Positions 9,482 through 17,465 of a stretch of 64,000 nucleotides of DNA are shown here, one piece after another. The position numbers were made by a program, and so were the translations under genes. The stretch comes from Chryseobacterium sp. Bi04. Lineage in GTDB: Bacteria; Bacteroidota; Bacteroidia; Flavobacteriales; Weeksellaceae. A model generated the notes under the pieces. That model was not told the origin of the DNA. It ran no database searches and saw nothing but the letters and a program-made list of their open reading frames with translations. The stretch is taken from the NCBI RefSeq assembly GCF_918698085.1, contig NZ_CAKKLP010000011.1, positions 123,763-187,762 on the forward strand, written 5' to 3'. Each line of letters starts with the position of its first letter. Within the stretch, counting starts at the first letter, position 1.

Positions 9482-10392
9482 TTTTCCGTTTTATTCTTTT
9501 TAGAAAAGTCTTTGGTAATAAGTTGTGCATGCCTAAGACCAGGCAGCCCTACACTTTTTCGGTTACGATTGATAACTGCTGAATCTTTTAAGTTACCATT
9601 TCCTATATAAACCCAGTAAGGTGGATCTTTTTTAAGAATATGCAGATAATACCGGTCTATCATTGCCGCATAGTCCCGCGGAGGGCATTCACCGGATTTT
9701 ACATATTCTAATATTTTGGTCTTGAAATAGGGGTGATATTCATCGTAATCAGCCATATGAAGTAATAATGGGCCTGATGGCATAAAAAAGTCACCATTGG
9801 TTATCCCTATTTTCTGCAGGCCTGGAAATCCCTCATTCTCAAACATCCATTTCAGCATTTCAGCATTTTTTTTGTCGTTTTTAATGATATCCAAACTGTT
9901 TTTACGACTGTCTTGATCACGCTTAAATGCAACGGTGAATGAATCTATTAGTTTTCTATTAAGTCTTTTTTTCCATTGTGTTATTTCCAGATCTATTTCC
10001 TGTCGGTTTATACCATATTTTTTATATAACTGTATAAAGCGGGTATCTTCCTTTCTATATTGCCAATAAGGGGCAATTAAAGGAATCAGTTTATAAAGGC
10101 TTTTTTTTCCACCGAAATTTTTATGGTGCTGATCAGCGAATCTGATGTAAGTTTCATATTCCTGGATACGGTCCTGATTTAAAGGAGGATATTTCCTGAA
10201 AAGCTTCTTATATTGTTTTATCGCAGAAAGTGTATCTTTTTTGAATCGGTAGATGCTGTCAATTTCATTGACTTTGTTATAATAGGTGATATAATTTAGA
10301 TTTCTGTTTTTACAGGAAGAAAAAATAAACAGGCTAATAACTAAGGTATATATAAAATAGGAGACGGTATTTTTCCTCATAGATTTGTACAT
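9478..10392 (-). CDS. DUF6624-like lipoprotein of the gws operon
   Basis: The 304-residue product has a lipoprotein signal ending at Cys27 (FSSC); the start at 10380 (MRKNTV) would give a more usual signal length and is equally possible. The C-terminal third resembles DUF6624: an N..ML..MFENEGFP-like segment, a conserved-looking LLLHMAD, DYAAMIDRYY, and a closing NRNRKSVGLPGL. The enzymology of that family is not known to me. It lies between the precursor and the ATP-grasp gene and overlaps the latter by 4 bp, so it is probably co-expressed and acts at the outer or periplasmic membrane face, perhaps on the exported peptide (inference). Confidence 0.75.
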   Translation of the reverse strand: MYKSMRKNTVSYFIYTLVISLFIFSSCKNRNLNYITYYNKVNEIDSIYRFKKDTLSAIKQYKKLFRKYPPLNQDRIQEYETYIRFADQHHKNFGGKKSLYKLIPLIAPYWQYRKEDTRFIQLYKKYGINRQEIDLEITQWKKRLNRKLIDSFTVAFKRDQDSRKNSLDIIKNDKKNAEMLKWMFENEGFPGLQKIGITNGDFFMPSGPLLLHMADYDEYHPYFKTKILEYVKSGECPPRDYAAMIDRYYLHILKKDPPYWVYIGNGNLKDSAVINRNRKSVGLPGLRHAQLITKDFSKKNKTEK

Positions 10393-10476
10393 TAGGTAAA
10401 GAGTAAAATAGCGATAAAGTTCAGTAGTATTAAAAACTATAGAGGAATGAACCTCTATAGTTTACATTGTTTACAA

Positions 10477-10677
10477 CTAACAGCCTACATACAGTGTAGA
10501 CTGCAACGTACCATCTTTCCAGGTCTGCTTATCATAGCAGTTAGCTCCACCGTCTGTTGCTACATAGCTGTAATCTGCTTTCAGATAACCTCCGTGGATC
10601 GACTTTAAATCTTTTCTTTGTAATTTTCTGTTTTCTGTAGAAGAGAAATTACCCTTCATTCCTGTAAGCTTTTTCAT
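10477..10677 (-). CDS. gwsA: Grasp-with-spasm modified peptide precursor
   Basis: This 66-residue precursor has a leader with the LQRKDLKSIHGG pattern typical of Bacteroidota GG-type natural-product leaders, ending at Gly29-Gly30. The predicted core (31-66) carries Asp35, Asp42, Asp49 and Asp55, many Ser/Thr/Lys, and Cys47 and Cys66. The evenly spaced Asp residues are plausible acceptors for the ATP-grasp ligase encoded downstream. It is the first gene of the operon, with a candidate promoter 135 bp upstream. No exporter with a GG-peptidase is encoded nearby. The cleavage site and modifications are inferred. Confidence 0.85.
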   Translation of the reverse strand: MKKLTGMKGNFSSTENRKLQRKDLKSIHGGYLKADYSYVATDGGANCYDKQTWKDGTLQSTLYVGC

Positions 10678-10811
10678 GTTTTGAATTTTTTAAATTAATA
10701 TATTGTCTGCCATATCATCCCTGGCATAGGGATAGGTTATTCTACATATCGACTTTGTACTGTACACATACAATTTTAATAGATAGAAAATATTTATCAG
10801 CGTTGATGGTT

Positions 10812-10819
10812 CAAATGTA
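10812..10819 (-). promoter_or_regulatory. Candidate -7 box of the gws operon
   Basis: The minus strand reads TACATTTG, giving a leader of about 130 nt before gwsA, unusually long for this window. Confidence 0.5.
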
Positions 10820-10830
10820 AATATAAATAC

Positions 10831-10846
10831 ATCACTTCATTGTGAT
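10831..10846. promoter_or_regulatory. Palindromic operator candidate upstream of gws
   Basis: ATCAC and GTGAT arms face each other across 6 bp, starting 11 bp upstream of the -7 box, where a regulator would overlap RNA polymerase. No cognate regulator is identified. Confidence 0.3.
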
Positions 10847-11302
10847 GAAATTTGTTTTTTATATTGTAGATTTCACTATAATTTGTACATATTTAAAAGA
10901 ACGGAATAAATACTTTTAATGAAATAATGCAGACTTTTTGAAAAATAAAATAATGGTAAAAATAAAATAATAATATATTGTGTAATAAATTGATATGCAT
11001 GTATTATTTTCTATTGTACACAATAATATACTGATCTGAATCCTGTTTGAAATAATTAAAATTGAGTCACAAAAGCTGAATGAAACGCTATAAATACTTT
11101 AGTTTACTTTAGAAAAAAGATCTTTGGTTTTTAAAACTTATGTGAACTTTAGTGAGTTTATTTTCGCAGCTTTTACTTTAAAAAACAAAAGTTTAAAAAA
11201 ACATATTGTCTATAATAGGGAAAATAGACAGGACTTACTGTATTTTAGTATGCTCCTTTAGTAGGATAAGGGTAATTTTACGGGCTCTTTAAAAAAAGAA
11301 GG

Positions 11303-11836
11303 ATGGATTTTGAAATTTTAAAACAACAGATAGAAAAAGCAGCAAAGAAAGCATTTTTGGAAGTGTATGCTCAACATGGTGCGGAGAAGATCTATAGTTT
11401 TGCATTATACAGTGATGAAGGTGCTATGACTGTATGTCCTGCTACCAATACTCTTGCAATGCTTGAAAATGCAGATAATGATGATGCTCTTTACTATAAA
11501 TATGAGCCGGCTGAATGGAAATATGAAATGAATGGGGCAGAAGAGGAATTTAATGCCATATGTACTCAGCTGAGAGCAGAGCTGGATGAGCATGATGAAG
11601 ATGATGGATGGTTTGAAGGATTTCAAAGTAAACTGTACTCAAGCTGTATTGAAGTATTGAAAAAGCTTAAAAAGGATAATTTCTTTAGCCAGATTACCGG
11701 TGAAGATATATTCCTGATTTTTACAGTTTCAGAATATGAATTTGAAACGGAAGATTTGAAAAATATCATTACAGGTCTCAACAACAATAAATATAAAGAT
11801 GAATACCTGGCATGGATGGATACCTGGGGCAGCTGA
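11303..11836 (+). CDS. DUF4303 family protein
   Basis: This 177-residue soluble acidic protein has an N-terminal segment (FALYSDEGAMTVCPATNT) and overall length typical of DUF4303. It has no signal peptide or membrane segment, so it is probably cytoplasmic. DUF4303 and similar SMI1-like families are often found among immunity proteins of bacterial toxin systems, but no toxin is visible here. It heads a run of four small plus-strand genes (next start 43 bp downstream). The function is unknown. Confidence 0.7.
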   Translation: MDFEILKQQIEKAAKKAFLEVYAQHGAEKIYSFALYSDEGAMTVCPATNTLAMLENADNDDALYYKYEPAEWKYEMNGAEEEFNAICTQLRAELDEHDEDDGWFEGFQSKLYSSCIEVLKKLKKDNFFSQITGEDIFLIFTVSEYEFETEDLKNIITGLNNNKYKDEYLAWMDTWGS

Positions 11837-11879
11837 TATCCCATAAGTAGATTTAGAAAATACCTTACATTATAAAAAT

Positions 11880-12422
11880 ATGAAACTGAATAAAATAATT
11901 GTTTCGGATACCTCTTTTAACAGCAATGAACCTTATGACGTGATTAGTTCTAATATCTCCGTTATCAATCTGCTGAATGAAGAAGGTTTGGAACAGGATC
12001 AGATGCATGAAGATTCAATAACCAGCTACTTTATCGATTACTATTTGTCACAATATAAAAACGGAAATTTTTCCCAATTTGTCTGGAATTCCGGATGGTC
12101 AACCGAACTTAACGGCATTATAAAAGATGGACTTAACAAAATAAAGGCTCAAAAAAATCTGGATTTATTTCTTGAGCAATGTGCCAAAGTAGAAAGTTTG
12201 GAAGAAGGAGAGCTGCAGAAGTTTTTAGAAAGCGAATATTTTGGGCCTAATAAAACAAGAGACAAGCTGAAAAATGATTCATTCTACACCCTGGAGGAGG
12301 ATATAGTAGATTTGAATGCTCAATGGCTTAAAAAGCACCCAGACCTGGAGGTACTAAGCATTGAAAATATGTTTGGAAAGCTGGAAAAACTAATGGGACG
12401 AGAGATAGACAGAGAAAATTAA
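11880..12422 (+). CDS. DMP19/DUF4375-like protein
   Basis: This 180-residue acidic, helical-looking protein has no signal. The central part (YYLSQYKNGNFSQFVWNSG) followed by a long helix resembles the DMP19/DUF4375 core, where a (V)xNGGF-type turn precedes an amphipathic helix. Members include DNA-mimic proteins and candidate immunity proteins. The similarity is by eye and only moderate. It is 43 bp downstream of the DUF4303 gene and 32 bp upstream of a membrane-protein gene, consistent with one operon. Confidence 0.55.
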   Translation: MKLNKIIVSDTSFNSNEPYDVISSNISVINLLNEEGLEQDQMHEDSITSYFIDYYLSQYKNGNFSQFVWNSGWSTELNGIIKDGLNKIKAQKNLDLFLEQCAKVESLEEGELQKFLESEYFGPNKTRDKLKNDSFYTLEEDIVDLNAQWLKKHPDLEVLSIENMFGKLEKLMGREIDREN

Positions 12423-12454
12423 CCTTAATCAAATAAAGAACAGAAATATTAATT

Positions 12455-12937
12455 ATGAATACACTTAACTACTACAAAAAAGAAGGAAACCAGTACACTT
12501 TTAAAAACCAGCCTGTGTTTGTTTTTATTGTGGCCTTCTTTTTTCTTGCCGTTACTATATTGTTTTACAGGATAGATTTAAAATGGTTATCCTATGTGAC
12601 AATAGCCGTTGCTGTCCTTATTGTGATCAATTTCTTTACAAAGAAGTTTATTATTGATATGGACCGGCAGACTATTACAGGAAAACATACCGTTTTTAGT
12701 CCCGCAAAAACCTATCATCTGAAGGATTTTACGAATTTTGAAGTGGTGGCGACGAAATATATGGGATTTATTACGATCAACGTGATTCTTTCTATCCATT
12801 TTCAGGTAGACGGAAAAGACAAAAAATTAGCTTTAGGACAAGCCGTCTCTCACAAAGGAATACAGAAGATGATCAATGAGACGGAAGATATCATGAACAG
12901 CAATAATTTGAATGATGGACGTAATAGACCGGTATAG
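12455..12937 (+). CDS. Two-TM membrane protein
   Basis: This 160-residue protein has two adjacent transmembrane helices (about 21-40 and 45-61), a short N-terminal cytoplasmic stretch, and a C-terminal beta-rich domain containing IIDMDRQTITG, a pattern often seen in small PH-like (YcxB-type) membrane proteins. It overlaps the next gene by 26 bp. That neighbour has the same two-TM plus soluble-domain layout, so the pair may be distant paralogues acting together. The function is unknown. Confidence 0.65.
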   Translation: MNTLNYYKKEGNQYTFKNQPVFVFIVAFFFLAVTILFYRIDLKWLSYVTIAVAVLIVINFFTKKFIIDMDRQTITGKHTVFSPAKTYHLKDFTNFEVVATKYMGFITINVILSIHFQVDGKDKKLALGQAVSHKGIQKMINETEDIMNSNNLNDGRNRPV

Positions 12938-13433
12938 GTTCAGGGAAGACGGAAACGAAATCCGTATAATGCCTCAATACAGCTTTATGCGCATTTTGGT
13001 ATGGTGGCTTGTCATTGGAGTTATAGCACTTCCTGTTATTTACTTTTACAGGGTTCAGATGTCTTCGGGTACCTTTCAGATTGCCCTGGGATTATGGGCT
13101 GTTTATATGATCTACTTCCTCTTTGATCTTATTTTCAGAATTCCGGTGACCTATATTTTTGATAAATCTCAGAAATGCATTTATAGAAAGCTGTATTTCT
13201 CCAGAAAGATCATGAACTTTGATGAAATGACCTATTTTGTGAATGAAGAATCGGGATCTTACTGTTTCTCCATTGGGAAAAAAAGAAATCAGTTTGTAAA
13301 AAACTACAGGATCAGTAATTATTTTTCGGGGTCTAAAGCTTCCGATAGGAGGGAAGATGAGTATATAGAAAAAATATTATACCCGATACTGCAGGCAGTG
13401 GGAATTCCGATGAATACTGCTGAAGGACGGTAA
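12912..13433 (+). CDS. Two-TM membrane protein, partner of the preceding gene
   Basis: This 173-residue protein has two helices (about 27-47 and 56-80) followed by a soluble part with YIFDKSQKCIYRK, which matches the position of the IIDMDRQTI segment in the upstream protein. It begins 26 bp inside the upstream gene, at ATGATG; the first ATG (12912) is used here and 12915 is equally likely. A strong terminator follows at 13482-13517, closing the four-gene run. The function is unknown. Confidence 0.65.
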   Translation: MMDVIDRYRFREDGNEIRIMPQYSFMRILVWWLVIGVIALPVIYFYRVQMSSGTFQIALGLWAVYMIYFLFDLIFRIPVTYIFDKSQKCIYRKLYFSRKIMNFDEMTYFVNEESGSYCFSIGKKRNQFVKNYRISNYFSGSKASDRREDEYIEKILYPILQAVGIPMNTAEGR

Positions 13434-13481
13434 TAGTATATATCTAAGCCTTTGATTAAATAATCAATGATGACCAAATAT

Positions 13482-13520
13482 AAACCCCGGCTGTTTCAAA
13501 GAAACAGTCGGGGTTTTGTT
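13482..13520 (+). terminator. Strong hairpin terminator closing the 11.3-13.4 kb run
   Basis: The 16-bp arms (AAACCCCGGCTGTTTC and its complement with one G-U pair) have a 3-nt loop and are followed by TTTTGTTT. Confidence 0.85.
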
Positions 13521-13638
13521 TATAATATGACTTTAACTGAAAGTTTACATTGTTAATTTTTTATAAAACAAAAACATTAAATTTAATTTATTCAAGTAAA
13601 ATAAATTATGATTGATATTTATTAATTAATATTTTTTT

Positions 13639-13646
13639 ATATTTGA
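13639..13646 (+). promoter_or_regulatory. -7 box TATATTTG upstream of a leader hairpin
   Basis: A good TAnnTTTG match lies 12 bp upstream of the 13658-13677 hairpin. The next long gene starts 445 bp downstream. Confidence 0.4.
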
Positions 13647-14090
13647 TATACTAAAATTAAGTAAGTTGTCTTACTTAGGATGTGATGCTAAAAAACTATA
13701 ACTATGAGAATAAATATTTTTTCTACATTTTTTCTCATTTGTATAAGAAAGCCAAGATTGAATGAGGTTGTACCTGGCTCGTTTAATAATCTTATTTAGA
13801 CTTAATCTTTTAAATAAATACCAACTAAATTATTTTATACTGCCCTTGACATCAGTTACTTTTTATCAATGTATGAATAGGTAGGTATTAGAACTGTAAC
13901 TATCAAGAAGTTTTAAATGTAGATAACTCCAAATATTTTCATCCAGATGACAGAGGCTTGTTACGAACGTACTGTATCGTTAACGGTCAGAAATTTTATA
14001 TTGTTTGTGCCTTTTTTAATTTATTAAAATTTCCACTCAGAATTTGATTTAAAATTTAACTCAAAAAACTAAACCCAAAACCTTAATAAT

Positions 14091-15362
14091 ATGAAAATTT
14101 ATTTATTAGCAGGTTGCACTTTTAGAAAGGCAATACTGTTTCCCTTATTGGTGTTCTTTACGAACACGCTAGTATATGCACAACAAGTGTATGTAAGCAG
14201 TCAGAGTAATCAACGTTATGGACCTTGCGTTCTTTGCTCCGTCGAAAATCCAGAAAATGCAGTTGGGCCTGATGAAAGCAGTTATGCTGCCATAAATATT
14301 CCAATAGGATTGTTTGCGAGTATGGAGCAAACTCTAATTTTTCCTTCGGTAAAAACGTATTCGAAAGTTGTGATAGGTATTGGCGGGAATCAAGCCGGTT
14401 TGTCTGTGCAATTGCTGGGAGGTGTTTCTGTACAAACCTATAACGGAAACATAGCAAATAATGATTTCAAGCCTATTAGCAATGAGATTCTTAAAGTCGG
14501 AGCAGCTGATCCCAGTAGAGGGACTATAGAATTTACACCGGCCAAACCTTATGACCGGGTTTTATTGAGGGTGGGTACTGGAATAAACATTAATGGTGGA
14601 CTTCGGGTGTATTACGCCTATCAGCTTGATAGAGTCTATGCAAGTAGTGAAAATCATCTTGCTCTGTGTCCAGGTTGTACAGTCCAAAATCCGCAAAATG
14701 CAGTTGGGTCTAATGAAATTGATTTCTCTAAATTGATCCAGCCCCTTTCTGAGATTGATGGGGTCCCTGTTAGCCAAAGTCTTCAATTCCCAACTATTAA
14801 AACCGCTACTAAACTTGTAATTGGGGTGAGCAGTGACGGTAAACCTATTGATCAGGTAATTGATAAAGAGGTTAATATTGGCACGACAAACCCTAATAAT
14901 AGTAATGGTGAAACGATCTCTGGTGGGCTAAAAATAGACCCTCAAAACCCTTATAAAGGGACGATAGAATTTATGACGTCACTCCCATATAACGGTGTTA
15001 TATTCATTATGAAAAGATCCCGTTATTATACAAATGAATTAAAAATCCATTATGCCTATCAGGAAAATGTTTATCAGCCTGTAACGGTACCTTCTGCCAA
15101 GGTAATGAAAACTGTTTCTGCAGAAAAAGTCTTAACCCTGTTTCCTAATCCTACCACAGGACAAATTACTTTAGAAGGAAATATTGATTTTACAGATGCC
15201 CATATTTTCATCAACAATACTTTTGGGAAAGAAGTTTTTCGTTCGAAATTCAGATCTAAAACCATTGATTTGCCGGCAGCATTACCCGGAGGAGTCTATA
15301 TGCTGACTGTGCAAACAAAAGACAAGGAAACCTATACACATAAGATTATTCTGACAAGGTAA
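14091..15362 (+). CDS. T9SS-secreted protein with two tandem domains
   Basis: This 423-residue protein has a signal peptide (about 1-30, ending VYA-QQ), two related domains of roughly 145 residues (33-178 and 182-330) and a C-terminal type IX sorting domain (about 345-423, LFPNPTTGQ ... PGGVYMLTV ... HKIILTR). Each domain opens with a VYxSS strand and a CxxC pair (46/49 and 193/196) followed by NPxNAVG, so the repeat is a true internal duplication. T9SS tails direct proteins across the outer membrane to the surface or medium. The domains look like beta-sandwich binding modules, but I do not recognise the ligand. Confidence 0.82.
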   Translation: MKIYLLAGCTFRKAILFPLLVFFTNTLVYAQQVYVSSQSNQRYGPCVLCSVENPENAVGPDESSYAAINIPIGLFASMEQTLIFPSVKTYSKVVIGIGGNQAGLSVQLLGGVSVQTYNGNIANNDFKPISNEILKVGAADPSRGTIEFTPAKPYDRVLLRVGTGININGGLRVYYAYQLDRVYASSENHLALCPGCTVQNPQNAVGSNEIDFSKLIQPLSEIDGVPVSQSLQFPTIKTATKLVIGVSSDGKPIDQVIDKEVNIGTTNPNNSNGETISGGLKIDPQNPYKGTIEFMTSLPYNGVIFIMKRSRYYTNELKIHYAYQENVYQPVTVPSAKVMKTVSAEKVLTLFPNPTTGQITLEGNIDFTDAHIFINNTFGKEVFRSKFRSKTIDLPAALPGGVYMLTVQTKDKETYTHKIILTR

Positions 15363-15471
15363 ATTTTTATGGGTGTCATCTAAGCTATAGGGCTCAGATT
15401 CTTCGGAAAAGCAATTGGAGTAAGAATCTCTAAAAGCTTTGGATTGAAATAATTATTTTTAATTGAATAAA

Positions 15472-15505
15472 GACAAAGCCGCCTCACAGAGACGGCTTTG
15501 TTTTT
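15472..15505. terminator. Bidirectional terminator between convergent genes
   Basis: 13-bp arms (ACAAAGCCGCCTC against GAGACGGCTTTGT) with a 3-nt loop have a T tract on the plus side and A/T-rich sequence on the other. It serves the T9SS gene and the transketolase pair. Confidence 0.8.
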
Positions 15506-15524
15506 ATAATCTGAAAAGACTTTC

Positions 15525-16472
15525 TTAATTAGCTAAGATTCTTTTTACCGCTTCTTTTACCGCTGCAGCATCAATTTTATACTTCTTCATCAGTTCTGCA
15601 GGTGTTGCAGACTCTCCGAATGTATCATTTACCGCTACGAATTCCTGTCTTGTAGGTCTTTGTCTTGCAAGCATTCCTGCTACAGATTCTCCTAAGCCAC
15701 CAAGATAGTTGTGCTCTTCAGCAGTAACAATCTTTCCTGTTTTTTTAACAGATTTTAAGATGATCTCTTCATCTAAAGGCTTAATCGTGTGGATATTGAT
15801 CACTTCACAAGAAATACCTTCTTTTTCAAGCTCTTCAGCCGCTACAAGAGATTCCCATACAAGGTGCCCTGTGGCCACAATGGTTACATCAGTACCTTCC
15901 TGCAACATGATCCCTTTTCCAATTTCGAAAGGCATATCTTCAGGAATGAATACCGGAACAGTAGGTCTTCCGAATCTTAAATATACAGGACCTTCAAAAT
16001 CAGCAATAGCAATAGTGGCTGCCTTTGTCTGGTTGTAGTCACAAGGATTGATTACCGTCATACCAGGAAGCATTTTCATCATTCCGATATCTTCCAGAAC
16101 CTGGTGGGTAGCACCATCTTCCCCTAAGGTAAGACCTGCATGAGAGGCACAGATTTTTACATTTTTCCCAGAATAAGCGATAGACTGACGAATCTGGTCA
16201 TATACTCTTGAAGTAGAAAAGTTAGCGAAAGTTCCTGTAAAAGGAATTTTTCCTGTAATGCTAAGCCCTGCAGCAATACCCATCATATTAGCTTCAGCAA
16301 TCCCTATCTGAAAGAATCTCTCCGGTGCTTTCTCAATGAATTTCTCCATTTTTAAAGAACCGATAAGGTCTGCACAAAGTGCTACTACATTAGGGTTTTT
16401 GTCAGCCAGCTCTGCTAATCCTGCTCCGAATCCTGAACGTGTATCTTTTTTTTCTGTATATGTATATTTCAT
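15525..16472 (-). CDS. Transketolase, C-terminal subunit
   Basis: The 315-residue protein carries the pyrimidine-binding and C-terminal transketolase domains. Visible are [13 protein letters not shown] (the glutamate region that activates TPP), GEDGATHQ near residue 120 and a C-terminal Rossmann-like domain with [11 protein letters not shown]. With the N-terminal subunit encoded immediately upstream it forms a split transketolase of the pentose phosphate pathway, exchanging two-carbon units between sugar phosphates. The two genes are 30 bp apart. A 1-deoxyxylulose-5-phosphate synthase-like activity is less likely given the length and partner. Confidence 0.9.
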   Translation of the reverse strand: MKYTYTEKKDTRSGFGAGLAELADKNPNVVALCADLIGSLKMEKFIEKAPERFFQIGIAEANMMGIAAGLSITGKIPFTGTFANFSTSRVYDQIRQSIAYSGKNVKICASHAGLTLGEDGATHQVLEDIGMMKMLPGMTVINPCDYNQTKAATIAIADFEGPVYLRFGRPTVPVFIPEDMPFEIGKGIMLQEGTDVTIVATGHLVWESLVAAEELEKEGISCEVINIHTIKPLDEEIILKSVKKTGKIVTAEEHNYLGGLGESVAGMLARQRPTRQEFVAVNDTFGESATPAELMKKYKIDAAAVKEAVKRILAN

Positions 16473-16502
16473 TTTTATTTTTTTAATCGAGATGTTAAGA
16501 TA

Positions 16503-17354
16503 TTAGTAATCTGCCGGAGCTTCTAAATACAATTGTTTGAATGCTGTATCCAATTGCTCATCATTAGGAGCTTTTCCATGCCATGCGTGGCTTCCCATCA
16601 TATAATCTACCCCATAACCCATTTCAGTATGAAGGATGATCACTACAGGCTTTCCTTTTCCTGTTTCTGTTTTTGCCTTCTCAAGAATAGCAATTACTGC
16701 TTCAAGATCATTTCCGTTTTTCTCCTCAAGTACCGTCCATCCGAAAGCCTCCAGTTTCGCATGAAGATTTCCTAAGGTCAGTACATCATCTGTATCCCCG
16801 TCAATCTGACGTCCGTTGTAGTCTATAGTAGAGATAATGTTGTCTACTTTTTTAGCCGCAGCATACATTAAAGCTTCCCAGATTTGACCCTCCTGAAGCT
16901 CACCATCTCCGTGAAGTGTATAAACAAGAGACTGATCTCCGTCTAATTTTTTACCCTGTGCTACACCAAGTGCCACAGAAAGCCCCTGTCCAAGAGAACC
17001 TGAAGCGATTCTGATCCCAGGAAGTCCCTCATGAGTAGTTGGGTGCCCCTGTAATCTTGAATCCAGTTTTCTGAACGTCTTCAGTTCTTCCACCGGAAAG
17101 AAATCAAATCTTGCCAAAGTAGAGTAGAAAACAGGTGAAATATGCCCGTTTGATAGATAAAAATGATCTTCATTTTTCCCTTCCATAGTAAAAGGAAGAT
17201 GATAGTTCATCACCTTTCCGTAAAGTGCTGTGAAGTATTCTGTACAACCTAAACTTCCGCCCGGGTGGCCTGAATTAACAGCATGAACCATTCTTAAAAT
17301 GTCTCTTCTGATCTGTGTAGTAAGAGATTTTAACTCTTCAATACTTTTACTCAT
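16503..17354 (-). CDS. Transketolase, N-terminal (TPP-binding) subunit
   Basis: This 283-residue subunit binds thiamine diphosphate. The signatures are SGHPGGSLG, the SNGHISPVFY segment, SLGQGLSVALG and the TPP motif GDGELQEGQ...N (DYNGRQ). It covers only the first third of a full-length transketolase, the remainder being the next gene, an arrangement common in Bacteroidota and archaea. Both subunits are needed for the active site, which forms between them. It is the first gene of the pair, and no clear -7 box is visible upstream. Confidence 0.9.
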   Translation of the reverse strand: MSKSIEELKSLTTQIRRDILRMVHAVNSGHPGGSLGCTEYFTALYGKVMNYHLPFTMEGKNEDHFYLSNGHISPVFYSTLARFDFFPVEELKTFRKLDSRLQGHPTTHEGLPGIRIASGSLGQGLSVALGVAQGKKLDGDQSLVYTLHGDGELQEGQIWEALMYAAAKKVDNIISTIDYNGRQIDGDTDDVLTLGNLHAKLEAFGWTVLEEKNGNDLEAVIAILEKAKTETGKGKPVVIILHTEMGYGVDYMMGSHAWHGKAPNDEQLDTAFKQLYLEAPADY

Positions 17355-17411
17355 TATATCTGATTTATTTGCACGCGAATTTACAATTTTTTACCGGCTT
17401 ATGGAAATGTA

Positions 17412-17439
17412 AAAATCCGGATATGAAAACCCGGATTTT
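17412..17439 (-). terminator. Terminator downstream of the 17466-17984 gene
   Basis: AAAATCCGG and CCGGATTTT arms with a 10-nt loop; on the minus strand the stem is followed by TTTTTACATTT. Confidence 0.65.
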
Positions 17440-17465
17440 GACTTATTTACATATTTTCCCTGTTT

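Larger units (their letters stand above)
10678..11302. other. 625-bp AT-rich divergent spacer
   Basis: This non-coding stretch lies between gwsA (minus) and the DUF4303 gene (plus). It holds a minus-strand -7 box (10812-10819), a short palindrome just upstream of it (10831-10846) and, in the gwsA leader, a small hairpin with TGCCA/TGGCA arms. On the plus strand only a near-match TATTTTCG (11159-11166) could serve the downstream genes. I see no convincing coding sequence. Confidence 0.6.
13434..14090 (+). other. 657-bp spacer with promoter box, hairpin and possible gene remnants
   Basis: After the terminator there is a -7 box TATATTTG (13639-13646), then a perfect hairpin with 8-bp arms and TTGT loop (13658-13677). 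A 31-codon frame follows at 13704-13799 (MRINIFSTFFLIC...), which resembles a secretion signal that soon hits a stop. Further on, an ATG-less open stretch (about 13895-14050) reads HPDDRGLLRTYCIVNGQKFY. These may be pieces of a decayed gene, or simply a long leader for the T9SS gene at 14091. Confidence 0.4.
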
